Positions 20,601 to 34,527 of a stretch of DNA of 64,000 bases are shown piece by piece (positions within the stretch are counted from its first letter, which is position 1; each line of letters begins with the position of its first letter). This stretch comes from Fusarium oxysporum f. sp. lycopersici 4287. Lineage: Eukaryota > Ascomycota > Sordariomycetes > Hypocreales > Nectriaceae. A model generated the notes under the pieces. That model searched no databases and was not told the origin of the DNA. It saw nothing but the letters and a program-made list of their open reading frames with translations. A program made the translations under genes and the position numbers. The DNA lies in assembly GCF_000149955.1 (NCBI RefSeq), contig NC_030990.1, positions 4,329,482 to 4,393,481 of the forward strand. The letters are read 5' to 3'.

Positions 20601-23600
20601 CTCTTCTCTTTTTTGCGTCTGGCACTCTCCAAGATGACAGTCTGAACACAGTCGTGTCTCTTCACCCAGACAACTGATCGCATGATTCAGGTTGTCATGA
20701 ACAAGAAGACAGACTCGAAGTCAAAGAGTCAAGACCGCTTCTTTCCCGCTTCAATAGTTTCCAGACGATGGCGGCTGTCTTTTTTTGCTGCAATGCAGAT
20801 TACACCATCCCCAGACGAGACTACATCCGACATGCACGGCTTAGTCAATAAGACTAGCATGTCAAAGCTTCCTGTCATGATTTGACAGAACACACAGAGC
20901 GCGGAAGACAGCCTCGCACTGGTATTGGCTACAAGAGTTTTCCTCCCTATTATTTCTCCACGGAGCTGTTCTGTAAAACATATTTGTCTGGCGCTTTGGG
21001 CGGGATGCCAATATGAAAAATGTCACAGATCCCCCACGTACTACGCACAGTAGTGTTGAGCTTGTTTTTCCTACCGTTACGAAAAACTGAAATGAGCGAG
21101 ATTAAAAAGAGTCAATCCCAGATCGAGGCTCCAAGGGCGAAGCGAGGACATGGATAAGACCTGCACTGAAGGGGTTTAGCGTCCAAGATTGCGTCCGACA
21201 CCAAAGAGATAACGGGCCATGCACAGACCAGATCGCCCACTCACACTTCTCAGCCTCTCCTTGGGATGCTATTTCTGTATTGGTCCAGAAAAATTTTTGC
21301 ACCTCCAGGGTTGTATCCAAAAGCCTCCAATTGCTCCCCGTTATCAGCTTCAATTTCACATCCAGAGTCAGAACGTCCCGCCCATACTAACAGACCGGTC
21401 GGTAGGTGGGGAAATTCCACTCACATCTTTTTAAATAAATATCCTCAAATGCCTCAAATACTGCCGAATCTAACGGCAACTAAGGCAAATCGTCTCGTTC
21501 CCCAAAGAAGCTTGTCTTATTCTGACTGTTAATGGAATGACTGTAGGGTGAGAGGTGAGCTGTGAGTGACAGCGCTAGAGCCATATCGAAAGATGCTAGA
21601 CCCAACAATGGGAACGCCTCCAGAAGCTAAAATCATGGTGTTTTGTGGTTCGTCTTAACAGTTTTGGGAGGTTGTTGGGTACGCGAGCGTTAGCGATCTC
21701 ACCGTGGCTTGCATTTTCACATGTGAATTTGCTCCAAGTGTGTGCAACCACTCATCGATGCTATCCCCATCAGTCACTTTACATACAAAGGACCCTGATC
21801 CCCAACCAACCATAAAGTCCCCTGCAATGATGCGATGCCCACCATTTGAACTCAAGGCGGTTACTGTTACAGCTAAAGGGTTAAATGAAAGCTGACAGTC
21901 GCATCGCCACCAATATGCTCTGCAACCGTTCACTCCCATCCCCCAACAAGTGAAAGGTCAGGCAATAAAGGCGCAACAACACCAAGAGTTTTCATCGCCA
22001 CCCATTAGTCACATACTACCACCAACAAGTAAATAGCTTCTTCCATTTCCGTCCTGTCGCATCCCGACTTATTTGCCTCAACCGTTATATTGTTTCTGCC
22101 GTTCACCGACGGGATCCATTCTCGATGCACACACCAGCTTGAACGGCAAATGTAATGTCGCACTCAGCGCATCGCCCGTAACGTACGGTTTTGCAAAACT
22201 GCAGGACGACCGTTTCTGTTTTACGAGATGTGATGATGATCCTTCAGACGGGGCTCCGTTTCCTAGAGCGTCTATTTTGGAAACATGCCGAATATGCAAT
22301 AAGCCATGTTTGTTCAATTCACAGTTTTCCTTTTCTATTGTGATATGACTGATCTGCTTTTTACCCTACCCTTGTCGTATGATAATGCGCGGGAGAGCGA
22401 CAAGATGCGCGGCGAGATCACCAAGGATGATCGCGACGATAATGAGACCGGAAAGCTATCCCAATATCTTGTGTAACTCACGCCAGAGCCTCTATTCATC
22501 ACGTAACATAAGCTCCGATGTCGCTCTGCTCTTCTCACCATTGATGCCATCCAACCACTGTAATGACATTGACACAACCTCCAACACTGCCTGCGATGAC
22601 TATCACACCGATAAAGCACAGATAGCCAAACATATCTAAAAGCAGTCCTTATCAGCACTCGCACTCACTATCAATTGGCCCTGCCCCGCGAATGCAATGA
22701 GCATCTCCTGCGTTCTTCACTCTTCGCACGCCACACCCAGGGTACAGGGATGGGTGTCAGCGCGCACACACTGCATCTCGATGTGTGTGAGTGAAACGGC
22801 GAGGATCTCTGTGGCTTGATTGGTTTTTGGCAGCAGCGGTTCGCAGTGAGTTTCGCTAAGCATGCAAGAGTGGGCGCCATCCATGAGCTTTGACAGGGAA
22901 TCGAAGAGCAGGGATGAGCATTGACCAGCGCGACATTCAATTTGGGTTTTTTGGTGGGTCTGAAGCCGTACACCGAGATTGAATGGAGTTTGGAGTTGGA
23001 GTTGATGAGGCCGGGGTGAAGGACTTCTATCAGAGGTGACAGAAATGCTACTACAATTTTACAATGAAAATGCGGGGCTCTTGACTGGCTTATTCTCGTA
23101 CCCTGCTACAAGGTCTCGCCTTTTTAGACCCCAACGAGCTCTGAAGCTCAATATCAATCGTATCGTATTCAGTGGCCCACACTAGACGCGCACGGTCTTC
23201 AAGGCAATGATTTGCAGTGAATGTCATTAATGGCATGATAGCAAGACACTACAGTAACATTTTGGTCTGGCACCTTTGACCATGATGGCTTCCAGAGGCG
23301 TCTATGATCCAGCCAACAATTGTCTCTTGATCTCAAGGGTCTTCTGTGAATCGAAGATCAATTGCCGTCTCAGTATCAAAAAGTCTTCAACACTGCACAC
23401 GGACACTTCGCCACCCATGAATCTAGACGCCTGCCGCTGTCCAGGAAGCAGATATCCGTGATTAATTGTCTCGCCTACAAGAACTAAACTGAATATGCAA
23501 CTATCTCCAGCCTCTTGGGTATCAGAACATCCTCCATCCAGTGGTTAGGTGGGTCAAGGGTTCTCTTGGTCTGTGTTTATGGTGTTAACAGGACCCACGG

Positions 23601-26600
23601 GCCAAGAAAGCACAACATCAATGATCTGATTGAGGGTATACCAAGTAAAACCTCCTCCTCTTTTCATCTCATCATGCCATGCCGAGGCCGTCATTTTGGT
23701 GTTTTGCATGATAGCCAAGCCTCGTGGGTCATAATCGTTCATCTTTTGCCATTCTTCAACACTTTGAGGGGATCTTCAAAGGGGTCCAGCCTCAAATGAT
23801 GTCTGCTACCCTGATCGTCGGCATCCCGCCATGATAATGCCACAAAAGCAGAACTGTGTGAGTGGATATACATATGTACCAAAAACCATTCCCGTACATT
23901 ACCGTGATCTTCGTTGCAGTGTTCCTCGTGTACGCCCTCACCCTCACGGCTGGGAATAAGGGCAGACCCTTTATGTGGCGATAAAACCAAGGCAGGAAAC
24001 GGGACCCTTCATACATTCATTATACCTACGTAGAGAAGAACCCCCGTAGGAGAAAAAGGGTTCTGTCCAAATTGAGTTTACTTTCTCTCCGCTGCTCACC
24101 GACGTTACCATGGGAGAATGATGGCCGCCTCAAAATGATACGCCATATACGCAGCCACATCCGCAATCAGAAGGATGAGAAGTGAAATGCATCAGCGACA
24201 CTACAGCACAACTCGTTCGAGGAGAAGGGGAGATGAGAGGGCAGGTCTAACGATGATGACGCTGCGAGGCATGTTAATTGCGTGGTATTGCGTATGCTCT
24301 TGCTGCAAGTCACCTCGTTTCTGAGAGTCATAACGCATATCTAGGCTCTTATCATTTGCTCCCTCCGCTGCGTCTCGTTATCTGCCGAGCATCTGGGGAG
24401 ATTTTGACGAGATGGAATTGGTCCAACACGAATGCGGGGAACGTTTTCGTGTTCCTCTGTGATCTGCAACTCATCATCATTCAAGCCAATATCCCCAGAC
24501 GCCGTTCGTCTCGTCTTATCGGTACGACTTGCGGAGTCGCACAAAACACTGTCACCGTATAATTAGTGAACTCCCAAGCACCGTGAAGCAATTGGAGGAA
24601 CGGATTTTAGCTAAACGCTACGATGTGCCCTTAAGCTTTACCGGATCTTCCGCCCCGGAGGCGCTACCTGTCGGAGTGGGGTGATGCCGATTGAGCCCAG
24701 CTTACCATTGAGCGAGATGCTAGGTAGCAAGAAGAGATGCCTGCCGTAGTTTTCGTTTCACCAAGTCAATATTGGTGATGGCTCATTCTTGGACTCTTTT
24801 TTCCTTTCGGGTGTCATCTTCCAGAGACCTAACCAGAAGCTGCACGTCACCCTACCTTACGCTATCTTGGAGCTCTCTCTGCGCGTCTCGACAAAACGAG
24901 CATCGTTTCTCCAACCCCGCGCGAACCCCCTCTTTACAAGACCAAGCAAAGCCATGGCATGTTTCTGCTAACGCACTATCGATGACTTTCCATTGTAACC
25001 GCATCTGGATGAACAGGAAAGACTACTGTAGGGTCATGTTACTTTACACATGATGTGCCATTTCTCTCTCGGCCGACATCAAAAACCCGATATCCACGTG
25101 ATGGCATTTCTAAGACGTGATTTATCGGACGTTTCGGAACCTGATATGATGATATGGGAAAGTTTGCTCCCCCTGGTAAATTGCTTTGCTTGGTATATTT
25201 TCATCGTGATGCGGCATGATCTGAGTATGACAGCTTTTGATACTCAAGACCAAACATCGACTCATGGTGCGGGGAAGCTATTCATAGGGGCAGGTAGTCC
25301 ATTCTAGACCTCTACGAGCAACTCAGCTGCCAAGACTAATCCAGGGTCTTTATCAAGCATAATATCACTGATTTAGAAGTCGGTAATTACTCAATTGGTC
25401 ACTATTCGAGCTCTGTCAGAATTAAACACTTCCGTAGAGAGCTTCATACATCAAGAGCTGTAACTATGAACAGAGCACACAAATGCTCCCCCTCTCCGCT
25501 CCCCCTCCCTGCAACCCCCCCTCGCCCGTTATCATGGCTCGCTAAGCAACGGCCCCCCTCCTCCACACCACCTTGAATGAGATCCTGGCTGTCTGGCTGC
25601 CAACCAGGTAGGGGCATCACAAGCAGAAACCGGGACCTCAACACCAACACCACGAGTTTGGCAAAAATACCACTGCCCTGTTGGTGTCTCGAGACTGCTT
25701 TCGACTGGTTTAATATCCCCGCTGATCGACCCTTGTCGCGTCCCCCTTGTGCAGTCGGTCAGATAAGGCCGGTGAATCGCGCTCTTTCTGCGTGTCTTGT
25801 ATCGATGCTAAGCAGGTGCCGGGTTTCAAAGATACCTTGGAAGACTGGCGTATAGGCTTGTATTTCGCATGAGTCGTTGAAGCTCCTTCATAACGGGGCA
25901 TGTCACATTGAGAACCCACAGTATTTCACAGAGGCGCCGTCCGATATGGGCACTTTTGAACGCCCACCGATGGATACGTTTACTGAATTCGAACAGCTTC
26001 AAACCTCCCAAGGCAGCCACCAAGCCCCGAGATGGTTGCCCACCACTTGAGGCTCGGCCCTCTGATCAGCAAAACTTGTTCAGTTATGGATAGTTTACCT
26101 CTCTTCTTGTCCAGGCACAGGGACTTGGTTCCCGACTTTGGTGTTTTATTCCTGGTATTCCCCGACACCAACTCAACAGAATTATGTTCGCCTCGCCTCA
26201 TTCTCTTTCTGGCTTCCCCAGACCTGGTCCCCCCGTGCTCCCACGGGGTAAGGAAAACCCAGACTCTACTTCATTGTCGTTTTGAAAAGTGACTGCTTTA
26301 TGACGTATTCTGCGCAGATGCTGTGATCACCACCATCGAGGTCTAGTATGCAAATCGTGCAAATAGTCGGATCAGGTGGAGTTGCTCGACTGGGTGTGCA
26401 CGGTCTCTGCTTCCAAAGTAATTTCAACGCCAAGCATTTGTTTTAACAATCAACGAAAGAGTAACAAGGAAGCGGAAAAGGCTGACTGATCCTAGAGGCT
26501 GGAACTAGGCTAGCAAAAGCAAGGGAGCCTGGTTGGTGCCGGAGGATCGCACAAAGAGCCTCTCTCGATGTTCCATTTATCTCGCTACGGTACGATGGAG

Positions 26601-27246
26601 ACATAGAGTAGAATCCACTTTCCGCCCCCTGTGAATGAGCCGCAGCTTTACTATCACATCAATGGTATGGGAAATAGGAGTCAGAGTCAAATAACTAACC
26701 GCCATGACATACATGTCTCCGCTATGGAAGAGCCCTCTCATCTCCCTTTGCAAACCTGGCGAGGTTCAAAACGGCTTAATACACAAGTGGACTCCCCCGT
26801 GAGTAGCAATATCCCTCATCCTTATCCCTTTTCGCTCAAGGACTGCTACGTAATTGTTGCTATTCGTAAAAATGAATGTTGAATATTTCACGCACTGGCA
26901 CTATATGGAGCAGAGATGTGATTGAATTCCACTTATTTCTGTTGGCAAAGACGCCTCGCCTCGCACCCCGCCATCCTTCCCCTCAATATCCAACGTGTGG
27001 ACGCGGAGTTGAAGGTCCAAAGTTTGAAGTGGTGGCAGACAGCATCACATCGTGCCAAAAAAGCCACCACACGAAATCTGAGCTCGCTTCTCCGCCACAC
27101 ACCAATAACACACAGATGTCTACGCTATTCCAAAGTAAACGGCCGCCTCACTTGTTAGAAACTGTCACTGCTACTGTAACCTCTTCACCGCCTCAGCCAT
27201 GCATCTCTGTTCTGCGTCCTCATGAGTCGCCCGCATTGCATTCTCT

Positions 27247-27272
27247 TACTGTAGGTACAGTGACCTACAGTA
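27247..27272. repeat. Perfect inverted repeat, 10-bp arms
   Basis: TACTGTAGGT at 27247-27256 and its exact reverse complement at 27263-27272 are separated by six bases (ACAGTG). It could be a dimeric protein-binding site or a small hairpin. No gene lies within 3 kb. Confidence 0.6.
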
Positions 27273-30200
27273 CACACTACCGTACACTGCGCTTGCAGGG
27301 AGAAACCGCCCCTCGAGACAGGCGTGTCCCGCATTGTCTTGCAATATCGTGCATCTACCGTATGTCAAATGACTGGCCGTGCTGACTTGCTCTGTCGTAA
27401 AGGGTCCCCCTCCTCGGAGGTGTTGCCCTCAGCTGCGGAGCTTATCTATCCCTTTGAACTCTACGTACTGCTGTAGGGTAGTACTGTCACGAAGTGCACG
27501 GTAGACATTAGGGTAGCAATATTGAATATTGAGATCTCACATACATAAACGACTTCTGTGCTGTAACGACAGCTTGTGTCATGTGCCAGAGCATATGACA
27601 CGTCTGCTCTTCCCCGGATGCCCCAGACTCCGTAACTTCCCCATCTGAGCGTTCGACGCTCGGTCAAGAAGGGAGGCGCTAGTCGGCGTTGAAACTATAC
27701 GGTATTATCTTACCAAGTTCTAGATCTGCCCTCATTACACCCACTGACAACGGCCCGGGCCATTCTGACTCCTCACAGAGGCCGCTGCGAGTATCAATTC
27801 AATGGCGACTGTTGTGCCACTCTGACAGCTAACCGTGAGGCGATGCTGAGGCTCGACTGGACGAGAGTTATGGTGGCGGCTGATGATACTTTCCGTGGAG
27901 AATGCCATTTCTCGTGTTTTCTTGTGTTATCTCTACGTATAGATAAGGGTTCTGCTTAGTCTACCTTCCTGTCGGAATGTGTATTTGTGTCCAAAAATCA
28001 TGGTTTTGATATGTTGGTGTTCAGCTGCAGTTCGTTTATGTTCCCCAGATTTCGGTAGTATCGGCTCGTTGCTACCCCTACAGTACAAAGACCTTGCCAT
28101 ATCTTTTCCCTGATTCGGCCAACAATTGGGAAGCATCCATCACGAAAACCCGATGTTGCGTTCCAATATCTGTAAGCATGGCGTGGGTTGCACCGACACG
28201 AGGGCTAGAAACGGCTTTTTCCGTCTCAGGTAACCCAATCTGCATAAGAACACTTCATAAACGCTTTCAAAAAGGAGCGTCAGGAACGTATATAACTTTG
28301 GGTGGCACGACATATGCTCGGCAACAATCCCCTTCAGGTTTTGACCGGTTGAGTTCCACGGCTTTTGGGATGATATGGTGATTTGCTGGAGGGGAGAGCT
28401 GACGCTGATTTCAAAGGATATCACCTGTTCTTTGTTCTGTAAGGAGCGACACATCCTACGGACTACTACTGAGAGGCGAGGGAGACCTACTTAACTCCGT
28501 TTGAAAGTGATATGATTGCCGGGGAAGTAACATGATCGTGCCACGCCGCTGTACATATCTCGGGAGTGCACGACAGTGGCTAAGGACAACAATTATGAGG
28601 CTCGTGAATGACTACTGTGTAGCGAACTAATACTGACTGAAGAACTCTAGAACGTAGTAACGTTGTCCTGTCACATGAGAGAATAGTTCTTTGAAAGCTC
28701 GGCAACAGTACCCTGGGAGTTGTCAGTTCGAGTGACACTTGGCAACACAAGCAAAAGAGCTCATTTGCACGATCGACAATAGTGTTGGTAGACTTCTGAT
28801 GGGTCAGAGATGGAGACACTCATTGCTATGGACGCATGATCGACATGTGACGGATGATAAGCTCCGGAGAACTTCTAGCCGTGAGTCACGATCAGTCATT
28901 GCCAGAACGAACTGGACAGGGATCTTAACAATGCTCTGGGAAACAGCAAGGACAGAGGTGGTAGATCAGATCCCGGGTTTCATGATATCGCAAGAAGTAA
29001 GAGTGTTAAATCCATGATACATGGAGGACCTGTGGGGTGCCTGAGGCTGTTTGATATTGGTCTAGGTGGTCACGGCAAAGCAGAATTTCAACGAAAACAG
29101 GCCTCAAACCTCTCCAATAACAGTAGCATATGGGAATGTTAGCTAGCTTAGGGTAACATTCTAGGTAGCTAAACCATATTGACTTTGTCTCTTCCTTCTG
29201 TAAAGTCCTAAGGGCTTGATGGATATAAGATTCATTGGTCACCGTGGAAGCTTTTGGGTAGAAGCTCGTATTGTGAAAAGGAATACCGTATTTCTGACAT
29301 CTGTGTTGGACGCCTAAAGTTTAACCTTATGGCCAGAAAAAGCTTCTACAGCTGAAAGCATGCTGACGATGTGACTGTCGAAGTCGTAGACTGGCTGTTC
29401 GTGATTTTCTATCGTGAAAGCTACGTATTTGAGACACTGGTTTTGATTGGAGACCACCACCATGGTTGAATGGAAAGGTAGGAAGGGCGTGACTGCGTTA
29501 TGGTTCGTCTTGTTTCAGAGAAATCGTTTCTTGAACCGTTTGCTTGATCGTAGTTCGATATCCTCCTAGACAGGTGTACAGCCAATACGCACGAGTTTGG
29601 ACAATTACCAACTCTAAAATAGAACTTTGAGCCCATCCGCGAGTGTAGCTGGTTGATGAAGCTCAAGGGCAGCTACATGAACATTATCAATCACTCTGCT
29701 TCGTAGTCATTTCGCAAGCTAGGAAGGAACACCAGCAATTTTAAAATAGTCTGAAGATGAAGAGAGGAAATTCCATGACCGAAACCACCATTGAGATATC
29801 CAAGGATGTATTTGAGGAAGTCTAGTTCCGAGAGTGAGTGCTGGCAAGGTAGAAGCTGTACACTCTTGATTCTATATGAAATGGACTGCAAGACTAGCAA
29901 TTAACAATAGTCCATAGACAATAGAGATATTAGTTAGCCTTGAATGATATACGTAACAATATTCTTGCTCGATGAATTGCCTCTGTATTGTGAACTCAGA
30001 TGTCAACGTCGCTACGTTGAGTATGAACCATGTGGCTCCAGCATGACACTTACAGTCGAGCATTCTTAGTATTTGTAACTTCGAATTTTATGTAGATCAC
30101 GCTTAGACATTATACTCATGTCGGTATCCTTTTTATAAAAAAATGAGAAATCATTTTGCTCCAGATTCTGCACATATCCCATGCTTGAAGTGGATGTTCG

Positions 30201-30819
30201 CGTGACCATAGCCTCATCTTTGAGCATACCACTTCTCAATAAGATCCTCGGATAATTTGAAGAGGTCCAAAGAGACCGAGAGAATGCTTAACGTTAAGTG
30301 GGAGAGTTTGAGCAACAGAATGAGAATGAAGATACACCTTATAGGCATCCTGGGAGGCAGTCGACCAGCGCGCATGACTCAATCGAAGGGTCTGGCTCAA
30401 GAACAATGCACGAAGCATCGACTATAGATTGCATCAAGACTGCCCATGCCAGTCGTAAGGCGTTACCCACTCCCGCTCCACGCGGCCTCCCATATTTCCC
30501 ACACGACAGCTCGTCTGCCAAGCATGCAGCGGGCGGCTGCACAAGACTACGAGCCACAAGATCTACTAAAATTGAACAATGTAATGAGACAATCACGTTG
30601 AAGCTTAACAATATTGAATTATGGACATCTTCTAGCTAATACCAAGAGCATCACAGGCCTTGAGTACAGGCCGGGCGGGGTATCAAGCACATCGCGCTGG
30701 CAAGCATAGGCACGAATTAAACTGTCGCACATATATACTGACTGATATTGATATGAAATGTCAAACGAAGCGAAGCGCACTGCACTGTCAAGCATCTAGA
30801 TCCTGCTTGCTTCAACAGC

Positions 30820-32643
30820 TTAGTCCTCGTGGGTAGGAGGACCAGCATAGTTCTTGTGACCCCAGACCCAGTACCAGATACCAGAAACCATGCAAGCAAA
30901 GACGAAGACGACGGGGGCGTAATTGACGGTTTCGGCGGTAACGGGGATGGCGGAGGGCATGCAGAAGAGGGGCATAGCCAACAGAGACCAGGCTAATAAC
31001 GAGTTAGCAAGACATATCACGATAGAGGAGCTAGAGTACATACCGAGAGCGATCCAGTTGGCAACAGCACCAAACTTTCCGAGGTAGAACTGGCCAGTCT
31101 TGACCTGCTTGCGACCAGTAGCAAGACTGATAGCAATAGGAGTGGCGTAAGAAGCAGTCAAGCAAATGACACCGACACCGGAGAAAGCGTTGAAGGCGGC
31201 GGAGGATCCGAAGTAGATAACACCGAGGATGATCTCAATAACCATGCAAAGCATCATAGCGTTCAGGGGAACATCGAGAGAGGTGTTGACCTTGGACCAC
31301 ATCCTGGCACCGGGAATGGCACCATCACGAGCGAAAGCCCAAGCGCATCGAGAACTGGCAGTTGTGCAGCCAATACCGCAAATAATGGCGAGAACGATGA
31401 GAGGAATGAGAAGACCGAAGGCACCGCCGGAGCTGCCAACAGCGCTCTTGATGATGAGAGGCACGGGTTGGGCGGAGACGATGACGTCCTGGATCTCGGG
31501 CATGACGAACATGAGAGGGATGAGGAAGAGAAGACCGGCGAAGGTGTTGATGAAGATGGTAGCGACCATGGCCTTGGGGACCTGGACCTGAGGGTTCTGA
31601 ACCTCCTCGCACATGCTATACCATGTTAGTACAGCTGTTCTGAGGTTGAGTTAGTTGGTAGACTGAGGACTCACGAGATAATCATTCCAGTAGAAGAAGT
31701 AGCATAAGCAGCGTGGAGGAGACCGACGCAGAAAGACCATCCCTTGGGCCAGCCGGAGTTGTCCTCGAAGTGTGTAAAGACCCAGTTAGCATCACGACGT
31801 CCGTTCTTAGCAATAGCAAGGATAGTGGCGATGATAGCGATGAGACCAGCGAAGGTCCAGAAGATAGCGGCGGTCTTTAAGCAGAGTATCAGTAACCATT
31901 ACGTTCACAAGAGGAGGAGAGGAGGGCAAGCATACATCAATCCAGGGAAGCCACTTGTTACCGAGCGCAGAGACAGCATTGCACAGAAGAGTCAGGCCAA
32001 GGAAAACAAGGAAGACCTGGTAAGGCTCTCCAGACATGACACCAACGCCAGGGCTTTTCTCGAAGACATTGACACAGCCGACGATGAAGAGGGCGGTACC
32101 AAAGTTCACGGCGAGAGTGATGGTGATGTTTCCAACGATATAGAGCCAGCCACAAATCCAGCTAGCAATGCGACGCCATCGAGGAGGAGAAAGCATAAAG
32201 GCCTGGTAGTAAACACCTGTAGTATCACGCGATCAGTTACATGCTTTTTTTCACAGTGGGACGCGAGCAAATGGGAGGAATCTGTTTTTACCTCCAGCGG
32301 TAGGATAGACACTGGTGATTTCACCGAGAGAGCAAGCAACACAGACAATGATGAGGGAGACGGCGAGCCAGCCCCAGATGACGTTGACGGGACCGCCTCC
32401 AATCAGAGGATAAACCAGGGTTGTAGCGAGACCGTAGGGAATGGATGCGAGGACGAAGGACATGAAGGCGACCTGGAAGGTAGAGCGGTTACGCGACAGC
32501 TCAGCCTTGTAGCCGAGGTTCTCGAGGAGCTGATCAGCACCCTCAGTGTTTCCGAGCGAGGCCTTTGAGCCTCGACGAGGCTTCTGCTCTGCGACGGGGT
32601 CCATGACTCCAGTGCTTGTGCTGGCCGAGTCGTGTTTAGACAT
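30820..32643 (-). CDS. APC-superfamily permease (amino acid/GABA/choline type)
   Basis: Five exons (32643-32292, 32216-31936, 31874-31675, 31615-31044, 30992-30820) encode 525 residues, with four canonical introns of 51-75 nt. After a polar cytoplasmic N terminus of about 50 residues, roughly twelve hydrophobic segments follow. The opening segment (FMSFVLASIPYGLATTL), EITSVYPTAGG, ICGWLYIVGN, the stretch SSTGMIIS just before intron 3, then MCEEVQNP, and ASSRCAWAFARDGAIPG are landmarks of the amino acid/choline transporter family that includes yeast Uga4, Bio5, Tpo5 and Hnm1. It should import a small nitrogenous compound by cation coupling at the plasma membrane or vacuole; the substrate is not readable. 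The ATG at 32643 is the first in frame after the leader. Confidence 0.9.
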
Positions 32644-34086
32644 AATCGGGAGGGAGGGAGGATAAGACAACTACAACAGCAACAGTGTTGTAGAGGGGGG
32701 TGAGAGGAGGTGAGAGAGGAAAAAGAGAGTGACACGCGATACGAGGCGTGGGAATGTGAGGGGATTTAAAAAGAAAGGAATTGAATCTGGGGAAGAGTGA
32801 CCATTGAAGAGATTTGGAGTAGACCGAACCTAGACAAGCACAAGCAAGGCATGGGAGGGAGAGAGGGAAAACGCTAAATTATCTACTGTTGCTGCGGGAG
32901 TGGGTTCTCCATGTGCGTGGGTGCGTGGTGGCAATGAATAGCCATGGGGCAGGGATCAAGCCAACGTCCGAAAGAGGAAAAGGTGAAAATGATTGAGACG
33001 TGAGAGAACCCACACGATGGAAAGCCAAGGGTCAGGCCTAGATACGGGCCAAGGTACAGGGGGGGTCGAGTGACTGATTACAGTGACTGACTGACTGTTA
33101 CTGATCCTGTTAGTGAGTACAATGCTTACCCTCACTTCTAGTGCAACGACTGCACTCTGTATCACCAGTAAAGATGACAGCTCCCCTTAACAAACGCCTT
33201 GCAACGCCATCACCAACTCTCCGACCGAGCCAACCTTGAGTCCCCTCCCTATGATAGGCCAAGCGCGGGGCTGAAGCAAAAAAAGCGATTCATTCAACGA
33301 CCGGGGAAACACGATACGATAGGCTTGAAGCCAAACCCCCTACGTCATGCTAGTGGGCTGCACAAGACGGACAAGCCGACACAAGGTTTCGGCGTCGACA
33401 GCTCAAACTGGAAGGAGATTAGCTCTGGCAGAGTAAAATACCGCGTTTCATAGGTCGAATCTCAAAGTGCCAATTACTGAGCCAAGCTTTCAGCCGTGGG
33501 CTACCTGTTAGCTAAACTGGTGGTAGGTGGTGGTTGGCTGGTAGGTTTCACCCGAGGACTGATACAGATATTGGCAGACATGTGCAGAGCTTTGACGGTC
33601 GAAGAGGTTGCTTGTGAAACAGGCAGATCATGCACATTCACCTTAAATTCACCCATCATATCTATCAAACCCCGAATGCCGGGATTGAATTGAATTGAAT
33701 GCATCCCTCCCAATCTTGAACTTTACCTAATCTGGTGAATATCCAGTATGTGATCGTCAGGGTATCAGCACCCGCGCGCCCGGCAATCCTGGCATCTAAC
33801 GTGGTTGAAGGATTGATAGCCTTGGCTAGTTATCACAAAGTTTGGGGTATTGAGCTTGGGAAACCGGTTCTATCGTAAACATCGTTACCCCTCGTTCCTT
33901 GGATGCGCCTTATTCCTATCTAAGAAGTCCGGCGACATTTCCGTGATAGATAATGAACTGCCGTCTATCTCCAGCACGCACGTGACCGGTTCGTCCAAGA
34001 TAACGAGCCGTAAACGCTGTATCTCATGATATGTACGGGCAAGATATGTATGTAGATACGACATCATGAAGCTATCGTCGCGTATC
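32644..34086. other. Permease promoter region and coactosin 3' region
   Basis: About 1.4 kb without a gene. A cluster of TGAC units (about 33069-33105, including TGACTGACTGACTG) lies about 430 bases upstream of the permease start; it may be only a short simple repeat. Confidence 0.45.
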
Positions 34087-34527
34087 TCAACCCCGACCTC
34101 CGTTGTAATCAGCACCGCCAGCCTTCCTCAACCTCACAACGATATCCCCCTCATCCAGCTCGGACCGATCCCCCGTGGTGACCGCGATGCTATGATGCGA
34201 GAGCTGCCTCTTGACGTCGCCGCTCTCGATGCTAACGCGTGCTTTGCGCATGACCTTTGTGTTCTCTCCGATCCAGACGACCAGCGCAAACTTGACACGC
34301 TTGCTCTCCTTGTCGTTGGCGTACTCGACGCGAACGTAGCCGTACTGCACCTGCCCGTCGTCCAGCTCCTTGACCATCTCGGCCAGACCGCCTGTTCCCG
34401 TCTTGGTGAGGCTCAGCTTGTTCCCCACGGCCGACGCGTACGAGATGAGCAGCCAGTTTGTCTCATCTTTGTCTGAGCGCACGGCGTCGTAGGCTGCGCT
34501 GACTTCTGGTGCGTCGAGACCCGACAT
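34087..34527 (-). CDS. Coactosin-like ADF-H domain actin-binding protein
   Basis: A single exon encoding 146 residues, the usual length of coactosin. It starts with MSGLDAPEVSAAYDAVRSD, followed by NWLLISYA, YGYVRVEYAND and KFALVVWIGENTKVMRKARVS, the characteristic strands and the long actin-contacting helix of the ADF-homology fold. Unlike cofilin, coactosins bind filamentous actin without severing it and shield filaments from capping. The protein is cytosolic; there is no signal or membrane segment. The C terminus is Gly-rich. The ATG is preceded by a suitable context, and an upstream in-frame extension lacks domain character. Confidence 0.88.
   Translation of the reverse strand: MSGLDAPEVSAAYDAVRSDKDETNWLLISYASAVGNKLSLTKTGTGGLAEMVKELDDGQVQYGYVRVEYANDKESKRVKFALVVWIGENTKVMRKARVSIESGDVKRQLSHHSIAVTTGDRSELDEGDIVVRLRKAGGADYNGGRG

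Larger units (their letters stand above)
16089..30819. other. Gene-free stretch of about 14.7 kb
   Basis: No reading frame in this stretch has a recognisable domain, a consistent exon chain or more than about 170 codons. Base composition is mixed rather than AT-rich, so it does not look like a block of RIP-degraded transposons, and I saw no terminal repeats. The first 2.5-3 kb next to 16088 are pyrimidine-rich on the minus strand (many CT/TTTCTT runs), as expected for the promoter and long leader of the glycogen-targeting gene. Elsewhere there are simple tracts: (CTGT)4 at 17602-17617, a T/C run near 20118-20150 and a C-rich run near 25485-25565. Long noncoding RNA or distant control elements are possible but cannot be shown from sequence alone. 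Confidence 0.55.

Noticed and set aside
26876..27385. 169-codon frame in the gene-free stretch
   Set aside because: Composition is random-like, there is no motif, and stops or frame changes flank it without splice signals; length is within chance for 14.7 kb in six frames.
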